Below are positions 42,261 through 52,135 of a stretch of DNA of 64,000 nucleotides, one piece after another. The stretch spans positions 30,155,258-30,219,257 of the forward strand of contig CM052354.1 of NCBI GenBank assembly GCA_028551475.1, written 5' to 3'. How positions within the stretch are numbered: position 1 is the stretch's first letter; every line of letters begins with the position of its first letter. The notes below the pieces were generated by a model. The model saw only the letters and a list, made by a program, of their open reading frames with translations, was not told the DNA's origin and made no database searches. The stretch comes from Casuarina equisetifolia. Taxonomy: Eukaryota > Streptophyta > Magnoliopsida > Fagales > Casuarinaceae. Position numbers and translations under genes: made by a program.

Positions 42261-44208
42261 CTATATTTTGCATTACGTTTGAGTTAATTGAAAGGAGAAA
42301 TGTAATTTGAAAGCATACAATGGGCGTATGTGGATGAAAATTTTCTTTTGCCAGGTATAGCAGTTACAATAATATAATAAACATACCTCCTATGTAATGT
42401 TAAATCTAGAACTTTCCCACATCAATATAACAATTTCTACTTTATAACATCAAAAAGGTACAAAAATTAAGCAATTCTAATTAATTTAATCACATTGGTG
42501 TTTTTTTTCTCTCTTTTCTTTTCATTTATTAAGAAAATTTAGACCTAATTTCATTGAAAAGTATTCTAGTTTTGTATAAAAGGAGGTGATGCATTATAAA
42601 TTTGACTATCTATTTTACTAATAGGTGAAAGTAGTGAAGGGTGTCATCTTAAATCTACATCTACCTGATTGAGTACATTTAACAATAGATACATCTTTAA
42701 AGAGAAAAAAATGGATTTTTGTTGTATGCAATTAGATTTAGTTGTTTGTTGTTTTATGTAAATACTCTTTGTTGTTTTATGTAAAGAAATCTTAGGTTCA
42801 AGTTCTCCAAAGTGTTGTATATTAATGATAGCACATTTGTTGTTAAAGAATAACATTTACATCTAGAGTATCAATTATACCTTTTGGTTCTATGATAGCA
42901 CCTGAAGGTCTTAACATAATTTTCCAAGATGATAAGCAAATTTTCTCTTCGTAACCTATGGATTTTTTTTTGCCGGATTACATAAAATCCTAGTGATTTT
43001 ATTATTTTTAATTTTCTGTTGTATATGTATTTGTTGTATGGTTCGTGCTTATATCCCAAAAATTATCCTCAAAACTTGGTTCGTTGCTTAATAACTGGTA
43101 TTGAAGTCTCCTTAATCTCCCAACAAACTAGTGTTATGGGGGCTTGGAAGGCCAAGTTCAATTCATCAACAACACAGCATCAAATTGGTCGGTATAAAGG
43201 AGGAAATACATGGCCTGGACCACAGGCTAAAAAGTTAAAGCAAAGAAAAAGAGTAACGCTATTTGGGCTGGAAAACTTTGAATGGTCTTATTGTACTCTG
43301 GATGTAGGACAACCTTCGGAACGAGTTTTCTTGTGGGTACAACCACCACTAAAGAGAAGGAGGGTTGTCTTTTTCCTCCTAAACAAACAAAGATAAATAT
43401 CTAATCACCCACAGTAAAAAAACATGACGCGCATGCATGTGTTAGAAGATACTGGAATTAGTAGAGCATAAACATTCCGACAACGTTTGAGCCTAATAAG
43501 TTACGACTTTAATGAACATTAAATTATGGGTTGCAAATTGCTTCTTTGTACAAAGACCTACAGGATGTGGCGTGGAAGTTTGTAGTAACTTTCAATTTAA
43601 TCTTGGTTTTTATATATGTTATATTTGATAAAATACGCGTAAAAGAGTTTATTTAAATACTCTTTGTTTTTTTTATGCATCCGCCAATAGGGTTTACAAA
43701 CCGAATAGCCATGGAGCAATACTTTTAAAGAGCATTACGGGAACGAAATATTGATGGAGCAATTAAAATAAATATGTATGCAGCTTTTATTGTTTTAAAG
43801 TTGTATCAATGGGTCCTGGTGATAATATTTTAAAACATGGGTAACTTCAACGTGAAAGGATTATTGCCATCAATTATTTGATAAAACTAGCTGATTAGGT
43901 TTATAGTACAACAAATCACTGGTGGACACGTGACGCTATGGCTAATAGAAATAATATTGTCCCAGAATAAAAAAAAAAATCCTTAAAGAACACTAGTGAT
44001 TTGTTGTGGTTCTCCGGACAACCCAGTAAGGTCGTGAAAAGATTATATAGAGTAATCTTCTATTTTATAAAATAATGCCTCAAGTTTCCAGCTGGGTGCA
44101 TTTTCTTTGATGCATTTAAAGACTTCTTTGAGGAGAAATTCTTGAAATCTTGTGAGTTTTCGACAGTGTAATTCCCTTTTAGATTGAATGGAAGAAACAA
44201 ATTAACAC
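42261..44208. other. 3' flank of TNL-5, no gene seen
   Basis: Common TNL 3' flank, collinear with 29990-32128 and, after 43845, with 37438-37575. It includes copy B of the unidentified duplicated segment (43060-43400). 44040-44200 has no match that I saw elsewhere in the window. Confidence 0.65.
43060..43400 (+). repeat. Duplicated segment of unknown nature (copy B)
   Basis: It matches 31381-31680 with substitutions and has a 125-codon open frame (43019-43396) that is not preserved in copy A. An additional 45 bp or so (GGTCGGTATAAAGGAGG region) is specific to this copy. Confidence 0.4.
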
Positions 44209-44442
44209 AACTTTGCCCTGAAGAACTGCAAGGAGCTCATGGAGTACGCCATTGATGACCTCACCCAGTCTTTTGATAGAATTGGTTCTTTGGACGTTAG
44301 CAAGCTTGATGACTACGCGGAGGACCTACAGGTCCGGCTCAGCGTTGCCGCCGACTACGAGCAGACTTGCCTGGATGGATTCGGGAACGCAGCCGGGGAC
44401 GCTGCGGACAGGATGAAGGATATTTTGCAAGGACCTGAATAA
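44209..44442 (+). pseudogene. PMEI-domain fragment of a pectinesterase-like gene, copy B
   Basis: A clean frame reads ALKNCKELMEYAIDDLTQSFDRI, SLDVSKLDDYAEDLQVRL, YEQTCLDGFGNAAGDAAD, ending GPE-stop. This is the latter half of a PMEI domain, including its late Cys. The first half, the signal peptide and any pectinesterase domain are absent; the sequence before 44209 is unrelated. Compared with copy A the frame is undamaged, but with no proper start it is likely a fossil. Copia-3 is inserted 170 bp downstream. Confidence 0.72.
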
Positions 44443-44613
44443 GACAATACAGTTACGTGTACAAGAAAATGAAGTTTGAGCAGAGGAAGGAAAAAGATGG
44501 AATAAAGTTTCAACAGAGCATGCAATATTTTCTCTATAAAAGACGAGAAACAAAAAGGTAATAAGATATTTAATTTATATCATATTAAAATTAATATTTT
44601 GAGTTGTTGATTC

Positions 44614-45153
44614 AATTGAAGAAAACAAGAATTGAAAAATTTCTTGTTTTTCTCAGAAATACCACAAGAACAAAATAACGTAATATGTCGGAAGTAGTGA
44701 ATTTGATTTCGATCAATAAAACTGTACAAAGGATTCTAATTTATAGAGATACAAACAAAAGGAAAGAGCAAACATTAAGTAATTAGATTCAAGTTACATA
44801 TCTGTGAAATGAATTCGGATTGAAGGAGATCTTGGACGATTTTGGGATTTTTCCCAAATTCGATATTGCCGTGATTGGTGTCTTGATCTGATTTCCTAAT
44901 CTTGCATTGTGGTGATGATCGATTGTCTCTGGGCTTGAAAAGGAAACTTTTCCGGTGACTGAATTCCGGCCAGATGCATTTGGAGCGTCTCGAAGTTTTC
45001 GGTGAGGGAGACGGCGCTGCGCTGAAGAATTGCGATGGTTGCAATGTTCGTGATGCAGGGCTGACGTGGTTAGTGCAGCCACGTGTTGTATCTTGGCAGC
45101 GATAGGTGCTGTTGTGGCCATGTGTACATGGCACGGTAATATGGGTTTTAATA
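44614..45153 (-). repeat. 3' LTR of Copia-3 (left copy)
   Basis: On the minus strand it starts TATTAAAACCC and ends CTTCAATT. The gag-pol ORF continues into it for about 121 codons before stopping at 44789. Confidence 0.93.
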
Positions 45154-48100
45154 CCCCCCCGCAAGCAGATAGGTCACAATGAACCGTCAGCTTGGTTTGG
45201 AGAGTAGCAAAACGTGATGTAGAAAGACCTTTTGTAAAAATATCAGCAGGTTGATCCACTGAAGAAATAAATTGGACATGTAATTGACGATTTTTGATAC
45301 GCTCGCGGATAAAATGAAAATCAATTTCCACATGTTTAGTGCGAGCATGAAAAATAGGGTTAGTGGAAAGATATAAAGCCGATAAGTTATCACACCATAA
45401 GGTGGGAGATGTAGGTAAAGTTTGGCCAAAATCACGAAGAAGAGCCTCAATCCAAATGAGCTCGGCAGCAGTATCGGCAAGACTTTTGAATTCGGCTTCA
45501 GTGCTTGATCGAGCAACTGTTTTCTGTTTGCGAGAACACCAAGATATAAGATTTGAACCTAAATAAATACAAAATCCACCAGTAGATTTTCTATCATCAC
45601 AATCGCCAGCCCAGCCGGCATCTGAATAAGCATGTAGTTGAGTGGTAGTTGATTTTGTAATATGTATGCCATAACGAGTGGTGTCTGTAAGAAAACGGAG
45701 AATGCGTTTAACGAAGGTCCAATGAGTGGTCGTAGGAGCATGCATGTATTGACATGCAGTATTAACAGCATAAGCAATGTCTGGACGTGTGAGTGTAAGA
45801 TATTGAAGAGCACCGACTATACTACGATAGTGAGTAGGGTCAGTAAAGGGTTCCCCATCATTAATAGATGGGGGAGAACCAGTGGTGCAGGGAGTAGATG
45901 TAGCACGGGCGTTTTCCATGCTTGCTCGTTGAAGAATATCTTGAGCAAATTTGGCTTGGTGAAGAAGGAGACCATTTTTGGTTGGTAAAGCTTCAATGCC
46001 AAGAAAATAGTGAAGATCACCTAGATCTTTGATATCGAATTCCCGTTGAAGTTGCTCCAAAATATGATGGAGAGGAGCTTCGGGACTGCCAGTAAATAAT
46101 ATATCGTCAACGTAGACTAGAATAAAGACATTATAGGTGGTAGTATGAAGAAAAAATAAAGAAGAGTCGGCTTGAGAAAGAGAAAAACCGATTTTTAATA
46201 AAAATTTAGTAAGGCGTTGATTCCACGCACGTGGAGCCTGTTTTAAGCCATAGAGGGAGCGCTTTAAGCGACAAACATAATGAGGATGATGAGGGTCTTT
46301 AAAGCCCTGTGGTTGAGTCATAAAGACTTGTTCATCGAGATGACCATGTAAGAATGCATTCTTAACGTCAAGTTGACGAATGTTCCACCCGTTGCTAAAG
46401 GCAATTGAGAGAAAAGTTCGAATAGTAACGGGTTTGGCAACTGGACTAAACGTTTCAGTATAGTCGATTCCTGGACGTTGATGAAAGCCTTTCGCTACTA
46501 AGCGAGCTTTGTAGCGTTCGAGGGTGCCATCCGAGCGAAGTTTAATTTTATAGACCCATTTGCAACCAATGGGAATAATCTTCGCAGGAGGTGGTACGAG
46601 TTCCCATGTGTGATTCTTAATTAAGGCAGTATATTCTTCTGCCATTGCTTTACGCCATTCAGGAGAGGAAGAAGCCTCTGTAAAGCATGAGGGTTCCTTA
46701 GGAACCTTTGTGGTGGCTGTTAAGGCATAGGTATGTTGCCTAGTTAAGGTCCTCCTAGTAATAGTCCCACCTTTTAACCGAGTGGTCATAGGGTGTGTTG
46801 TGATAGGAGGAGAGGGAAATGGTAGGGAGGATGTGACCGGAAGAGAAATAGGGTCAGGAGAGAGAGAATTAGAGGAGGCCGTAGAGAGTGATGTAGGAGG
46901 TTCTATGCGTGGAACCTGTGGCCTAGATTGATTGGGTAATGATATTTGTAGTGGGATATATGAGGCACTTGAGGGGTGCCTGGATGCAAGAGAGTTCTTG
47001 AATGGAAATTGAGATTCATCAAAAGTTGCATCGGCTACAATGAAATATTTATTTGTTTGAAGACATAGGCATCGATATCCTTTGTAGCCTGGGGGATAAC
47101 CCATAAAGACACATGGGCGAGATCGGGGTTGTAATTTATTTTTATTATAGGGTCGTAAATAAGGATAAACGAGACACCCGAAAACCCGTAAGTGAAGAAT
47201 AGAAGGGGTTTGATGGAAAATTAAATCCCATGGAGATTGATTTTGAATGACAGGGCTAGGAAGCCTGTTAATGATATGGACCGCAGTTTCAAATGCAAGA
47301 TCCCAATAACGAAGAGGAACATGGGCCTGATTAAGTAGAGAAAGGCCTGTTTCAACGATATGTCTATGTTTACGCTCGGCGGATCCATTTTGAAATGGAG
47401 CGTAAGGACTAGATAAGCGTTGGGAAATGCCCAGGTTGGAGAGGAGATTTGTAAAATCTCGAGATGTGAACTCCGAGGCTCCATCACATTGTATTGATTT
47501 TATTTTGGAATTGCATTGATTTTCCACAAGTAAACGAAATTTCTCAAAAATTGATAAGAATTGAGTCCGTGATTGAAAAGTATAGATCCACGTGAATTTG
47601 GAATAATCGTCAATAAATGCAATATAATATTTGTTTCCTGAATCGGATAATAATGGGGAAGGTCCCCAGATATCAAAGTGAATTAATTCAAGTGGTCCCC
47701 TTGAGATACTATGTGTTGGGGGATGTGGATGTTTCTTGCTTTTGCTAATTTGGCAAGCATCACATAATTGACAAAAAGAGCCTTCAAGCTTTATTTTATT
47801 ATTTTGGAGCACTTTGGATACAATAGGGAAAGAAGCATGCCCTAGACGTTGATGCCATTTTGCAGACATATTAATATTAAGTGCAGAGGGCCCGTGCACC
47901 ATTTTATTGGGTTGAAGGCGGTAGAGTCCATGTCTAAGTGGACCTTGTAGTAGAGTCCGGCCCGTAGTGAGATGCTGAACCACACAAAAGTTAGGGTAAA
48001 AAATAAAGGCACAGTTATTATCCCTGGTAAATTGGGAGACCGAAAGTAAATTTTTTGAAATTTTTGGAACAACTAAAACATTGGAAATATTTAAATTCAT

Positions 48101-49288
48101 AGGGTTAGAAAAATTACCGGTGTGAGTTATAGGGAGGCCCATTCCATCACCTATGGTGACTTCATTTTCACCTTGGTAGGGCAGCAACTGATCGAGGCCC
48201 ATGGGCTCGGGCGTCACATGATTGGTGGCCCCTGAATCGGGGTACCAATCCACTTCAGAGTGGGCCTCAGAAGTGGGAGCAGAAGGGGCCCCATAGGACC
48301 CGTTTGGCACGGATTGGGCCAGACTAAGGGCCTGGTGAGTCGGGCCAGCATTCTGGTTAGGCTGGGTGTAGCGGGCCCGACAGGTGGTGGCCCAGTGTCC
48401 AGTGCGGCGGCATATCTGGCACCGTGGACGGCGGCGATTGTTGCCGTCAGTTTGGAAGCGGCCTCCAGCTGGTGGCGGGAATGAAGGAGCATCGCCGGTA
48501 GGAGCAGTGCGACGCTGGATCTGTGTGCGGGTGTGGGTCTGAACCACAACCCGAGGACGTGCCGGTGGATTTTGAGCCATGGAGAAGGCTACCGGCGAGG
48601 AGCGGGACTGCTCCGCCAGTTCCAACTGAGCCTCCTGGGTGAGAAGAAGACCCCGCAAGTCTTCTCTGGTGAGACCGGATGTCCTAGTGTGTACTGAAAT
48701 GGCCGTGGCGAGAGGTGCGTAGGGGGCTCCAAGTCCTCTGAACAGGTGAGTGAGGTACTCATTGTCTGAAATAACCTCACCCACACCAGCGAGTTCATCG
48801 ACAAGGGAATTGATCTCCTGAAGAAATTCTGAGACTGATCGGTGTCCCTTGGTTATCGCCTGAAGCCGCAAGCGAAGGCTGGAAGCCCGAGCACTGCTCT
48901 GAGCGGCGAATTCTGCCGCGAGAGCCCTCCAAACGTCAGAAGAGGTCTCCTGTTTCGTCAATTGACTGACGATGGCGTCAGAGCAGGTATTGAGTAGCAA
49001 TCCGAGCGCCGTTTGATCTCGTTTTAGCCACTCGAGGTATTCAGGATTGGAAACCTGAATGATGGATCCTTCATCGTCGGTGGTGGTGGTGAATTTCATG
49101 GGTTGGACAAGAGATCCGTCCACAAATGGCAGCAATTCGGTGGCTCGGAGATAAGGGAGAATTCGTGCTTTCCACACCAAATAATTGGGGCCTTCGAGTT
49201 TGACAGAGGAGGTCGGAATGGTGATATTTCCGGATTGAACAGGGACAGTGGAATGGGTGGGAACGAAATCATTCTGTGTAGAGGCCAT
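44789..49288 (-). CDS. Copia-3 gag-pol polyprotein, 1499 residues
   Basis: A single uninterrupted frame. Gag occupies roughly residues 1-300, ending in the zinc knuckle CQICRRTGHWATTC (290-303). Protease has DSGA at 351-354. Integrase zinc-binding HHCC spans about 479-512, with catalytic D539, D602 and E638 (HFDIWG, QCDGASEF, SAERKH). RT starts near 905 and has YVDD at 1059-1062. RNase H has YSDAGWAGD (1221), SSTEAEFKSLAD and LWCDNLSALYL (1297). The protein would encode everything needed for particle formation, cDNA synthesis and integration. From about residue 1379 the frame is encoded by the 3' LTR, an extra tail of about 121 residues beyond the usual end. The start at MASTQNDF fits the homologous start of Copia-2. 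Confidence 0.95.
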   Translation of the reverse strand: MASTQNDFVPTHSTVPVQSGNITIPTSSVKLEGPNYLVWKARILPYLRATELLPFVDGSLVQPMKFTTTTDDEGSIIQVSNPEYLEWLKRDQTALGLLLNTCSDAIVSQLTKQETSSDVWRALAAEFAAQSSARASSLRLRLQAITKGHRSVSEFLQEINSLVDELAGVGEVISDNEYLTHLFRGLGAPYAPLATAISVHTRTSGLTREDLRGLLLTQEAQLELAEQSRSSPVAFSMAQNPPARPRVVVQTHTRTQIQRRTAPTGDAPSFPPPAGGRFQTDGNNRRRPRCQICRRTGHWATTCRARYTQPNQNAGPTHQALSLAQSVPNGSYGAPSAPTSEAHSEVDWYPDSGATNHVTPEPMGLDQLLPYQGENEVTIGDGMGLPITHTGNFSNPMNLNISNVLVVPKISKNLLSVSQFTRDNNCAFIFYPNFCVVQHLTTGRTLLQGPLRHGLYRLQPNKMVHGPSALNINMSAKWHQRLGHASFPIVSKVLQNNKIKLEGSFCQLCDACQISKSKKHPHPPTHSISRGPLELIHFDIWGPSPLLSDSGNKYYIAFIDDYSKFTWIYTFQSRTQFLSIFEKFRLLVENQCNSKIKSIQCDGASEFTSRDFTNLLSNLGISQRLSSPYAPFQNGSAERKHRHIVETGLSLLNQAHVPLRYWDLAFETAVHIINRLPSPVIQNQSPWDLIFHQTPSILHLRVFGCLVYPYLRPYNKNKLQPRSRPCVFMGYPPGYKGYRCLCLQTNKYFIVADATFDESQFPFKNSLASRHPSSASYIPLQISLPNQSRPQVPRIEPPTSLSTASSNSLSPDPISLPVTSSLPFPSPPITTHPMTTRLKGGTITRRTLTRQHTYALTATTKVPKEPSCFTEASSSPEWRKAMAEEYTALIKNHTWELVPPPAKIIPIGCKWVYKIKLRSDGTLERYKARLVAKGFHQRPGIDYTETFSPVAKPVTIRTFLSIAFSNGWNIRQLDVKNAFLHGHLDEQVFMTQPQGFKDPHHPHYVCRLKRSLYGLKQAPRAWNQRLTKFLLKIGFSLSQADSSLFFLHTTTYNVFILVYVDDILFTGSPEAPLHHILEQLQREFDIKDLGDLHYFLGIEALPTKNGLLLHQAKFAQDILQRASMENARATSTPCTTGSPPSINDGEPFTDPTHYRSIVGALQYLTLTRPDIAYAVNTACQYMHAPTTTHWTFVKRILRFLTDTTRYGIHITKSTTTQLHAYSDAGWAGDCDDRKSTGGFCIYLGSNLISWCSRKQKTVARSSTEAEFKSLADTAAELIWIEALLRDFGQTLPTSPTLWCDNLSALYLSTNPIFHARTKHVEIDFHFIRERIKNRQLHVQFISSVDQPADIFTKGLSTSRFATLQTKLTVHCDLSACGGVLKPILPCHVHMATTAPIAAKIQHVAALTTSALHHEHCNHRNSSAQRRLPHRKLRDAPNASGRNSVTGKVSFSSPETIDHHHNARLGNQIKTPITAISNLGKIPKSSKISFNPNSFHRYVT
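45154..45170 (-). other. Polypurine tract of Copia-3
   Basis: Minus-strand CTGCTTGCGGGGGGG ends at the 3' LTR. Copia-2 has the related GCTTGCGGGGCGA at the same place. Confidence 0.7.
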
Positions 49289-49333
49289 CGGAAAAAAAAA
49301 AAGGAGTTAGGATCGATTTTGGCGGTGGCCGAA

Positions 49334-49347
49334 TGCTCTGGATACCA
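49334..49347 (-). other. Primer-binding site of Copia-3
   Basis: Minus-strand TGGTATCCAGAGCA, a one-base-insertion variant of the initiator-tRNA-Met site, adjacent to the LTR end. Confidence 0.8.
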
Positions 49348-49887
49348 AATTGAAGAAAACAAGAATTGAAAAATTTCTTGTTTTTCTCAGAAATACCACA
49401 AGAACAAAATAACGTAATATGTCGGAAGTAGTGAATTTGATTTCGATCAATAAAACTGTACAAAGGATTCTAATTTATAGAGATACAAACAAAAGGAAAG
49501 AGCAAACATTAAGTAATTAGATTCAAGTTACATATCTGTGAAATGAATTCGGATTGAAGGAGATCTTGGACGATTTTGGGATTTTTCCCAAATTCGATAT
49601 TGCCGTGATTGGTGTCTTGATCTGATTTCCTAATCTTGCATTGTGGTGATGATCGATTGTCTCTGGGCTTGAAAAGGAAACTTTTCCGGTGACTGAATTC
49701 CGGCCAGATGCATTTGGAGCGTCTCGAAGTTTTCGGTGAGGGAGACGGCGCTGCGCTGAAGAATTGCGATGGTTGCAATGTTCGTGATGCAGGGCTGACG
49801 TGGTTAGTGCAGCCACGTGTTGTATCTTGGCAGCGATAGGTGCTGTTGTGGCCATGTGTACATGGCACGGTAATATGGGTTTTAATA
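49348..49887 (-). repeat. 5' LTR of Copia-3 (right copy)
   Basis: No difference from the left copy was found on reading through. The PBS follows directly on the minus strand. Confidence 0.93.
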
Positions 49888-49892
49888 GATTC

Positions 49893-51914
49893 ACTACACT
49901 AAGTCTTTATTTGACTGAATCATTAAGTTATGAGTTTTATTTTTCTTGAAATCAAGACTTTGATAACTAACATTATCTAGTGAAGAGAAAAACTTGCAAT
50001 AAAAAAAAAGTCTTTGAAGATTGAAAAAAATTGTAAACTATCCATGAATTCAATCATGGGTCATATTATGTATTAATTTAACAATTGATTGTCACATTAT
50101 ATGTACATCTGAGGATTTATTAAGATTGACAATACAAACCATTTGACATGGAAAATTTGTCTTAAAATTTTAAAAATATTTTTTACACTCCAAAATTGTG
50201 TTAATTTTATTATAAAGCTTGTTCTCCACCTAAAAGTCAATTTGTAAAAGAGGAAAATGATTTCATATGTAAAGTGTATAATATACTATTATATTCATCA
50301 TTTCAATTATGGATAAATATGTACCACAAGAACTACATCCTTAATTAGAGCTTCTACTAGGCCAAAAACTTCACCTGTTAGTTAATTAGGGTACATACCA
50401 TAATCCTCAAGGACCATGCCCCACTTGTGTCTAATATCTTATTAACATATTTCTCACTTAGCTCACCCGGCCTTCAAGCTTTTTCTTTTGCTTTGGTTAC
50501 GAATTTTCATGGAAGGAAGTTCATCATAATTGCATTAAGAGCATTTTTTTTTTTCATGTGATGAGGGAGACCTCAACGAGGTGATTCAAGCCTTAACTAG
50601 TGTTTGCCATTTATGAGTTTGTAATATGCTTGATGGTAATCATGATAAATTATTTCATGTTAAATGGTGTGATGCTCCAAATCTTAGCTGACCAATCCAA
50701 AAGATAAAAAAAATAACGGATTGCTAGATCTAGCTAAGTCCACTAAGTGCTATAGATCTATCTCTTAGGTTAATGGATTATGTTAATTACAAAATATGGG
50801 ATAAAATACCAAAATTTGAACAATGGCAATGATGAATGACAAGGTAAAATCACAAAACTTAATTTATGAGTGACAAGTATTGTAATTAAATTTAGCTTTT
50901 ATTTCTATGTAAGAAATGACAATTATTTTCAAGGTTTAGAGTCTTCACTTTAATAGTTCAAATATGACATACTTTTCAAGATAATCTAGTGCTAAGTATG
51001 CAAAATCTTCAAGTCTTTCATCATGGCTTTTCATAGTAGGAAAAGGTATTACAGATGAAGCTTACAAGAAAAATAGGATACCTAGTTTTCAAGTTTAAAA
51101 GACAAATACAAACAAATATTAAGTTATTCTAGTCATTTATGCGACATACATGGTGTATTTAAGACATCAAAGAGAATACCAAATGATAAAAATAACTAAA
51201 TTAAAAAATAAATTTCAAATAAAATCTCCTTTAAAACATTAAACATACATTCTATTGAAAAACTCATTATTTAATCTAAAAATTAATAATACATTAATCA
51301 AATAAATGAAAGCTAATAAAGGTATTAAAGAGAATCTCAATTTTAATATCATGTTAGGAAACTTATTATTTAACTTAAAATTTGAATTAAGAGTTGATAA
51401 AATTTATTATTATGTACAAAATTATTTTTATATTATTTAATAATATAAAATTTATTACTCGTATTTTAACCGGCATTAAGAATATATTAATGTTCATACC
51501 TACCCACTCAATCCTAATACTACGTCTTATATTATTTCCATTTACACATTGGTCAAATTAATTTCTCAATCACTCAATCTGAATAATTGCTTCGTGTTGT
51601 CCGAATGCACCGTCCCACCCTTTTTACAAAAGTTTCCCCGCTGCTCACCCAATACTTGCACAGCAAGCATGTTCATATTATTTCCATTCACACATAATTC
51701 AAACTAAATTCCAACAAGTCTAATCCAAGCCTATGCCCTACTAATCAAATTCACACCATGTTAATTGGGTCGCGCAGAGTCATGACATATATAGTTTTCT
51801 TATCTATGCGTGTAATGATAGGGGAAGAAACATGCATGCAAAGCCAACCGAAAATAAAATAAAGTATTTGTGTAAATTTCTAATACCTGTCGCTAAAATT
51901 GTAATTTCACGTCA
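49893..51914. other. Flank between Copia-3 and TNL-6
   Basis: It begins with the rest of the PME flank (TTTGACTGAATCATTAAG), then is collinear with 150-2690 upstream of TNL-1, lacking the 677-930 block and most of 1900-2640. No gene was seen. A poly-T run lies near 50548. Confidence 0.65.
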
Positions 51915-52130
51915 ATGGCTAAGTCATCCCCATCCTTAGTGATGGGACAGAAAGGTTCCGTGAAAGCAATTATCTGCGGGACTTCTCCTCACTTTCCTTT
52001 TACCCTTCCTTTCTACCATTTCCGCTCTCTCTATTCCTCTTCGTCTAAGCCAGGAATTTCTTTCCTTTTTCCGTTTACGTTCACAGATTTTCCGTTCTCC
52101 CAACTCTTCCTCTCTGATCTATCGGTCTGA
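51915..52130 (+). promoter_or_regulatory. Conserved upstream ORF in the TNL-6 leader
   Basis: A 71-codon ORF starting MAKSSPSLVMGQKG ends 6 bp before the TNL-6 start codon. Its partner precedes TNL-1. See that entry for the comparison. Confidence 0.35.
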
Positions 52131-52135
52131 ACTTC

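Larger units (their letters stand above)
44614..49887 (-). mobile_element. Copia-3: apparently intact Ale/Retrofit-like Ty1/copia retrotransposon
   Basis: Two 540-bp LTRs (44614-45153 and 49348-49887) that look identical by eye flank a single minus-strand gag-pol ORF. The 5-bp target duplication GATTC lies at 44609-44613 and 49888-49892. The uninterrupted target can be read by joining flanks (GTTGATTCACTAC) and resembles the PME flank near 38678. The PBS at 49334-49347 (minus) abuts the LTR, and the polypurine tract GCTTGCGGGGGGG abuts the other. LTR ends are not TG...CA. All enzyme motifs are intact. By its LTRs this is the youngest insertion in the window and may still be able to move. Confidence 0.95.

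Noticed and set aside
43019-43396. 125-codon ORF as a host gene
   Set aside because: The duplicate at 31381-31680 has a different open frame and an indel, arguing against conserved coding.
45363-45988. Plus-strand ORFs (67-108 codons) opposite Copia-3 RNase H
   Set aside because: Shadows of the verified gag-pol frame on the other strand.
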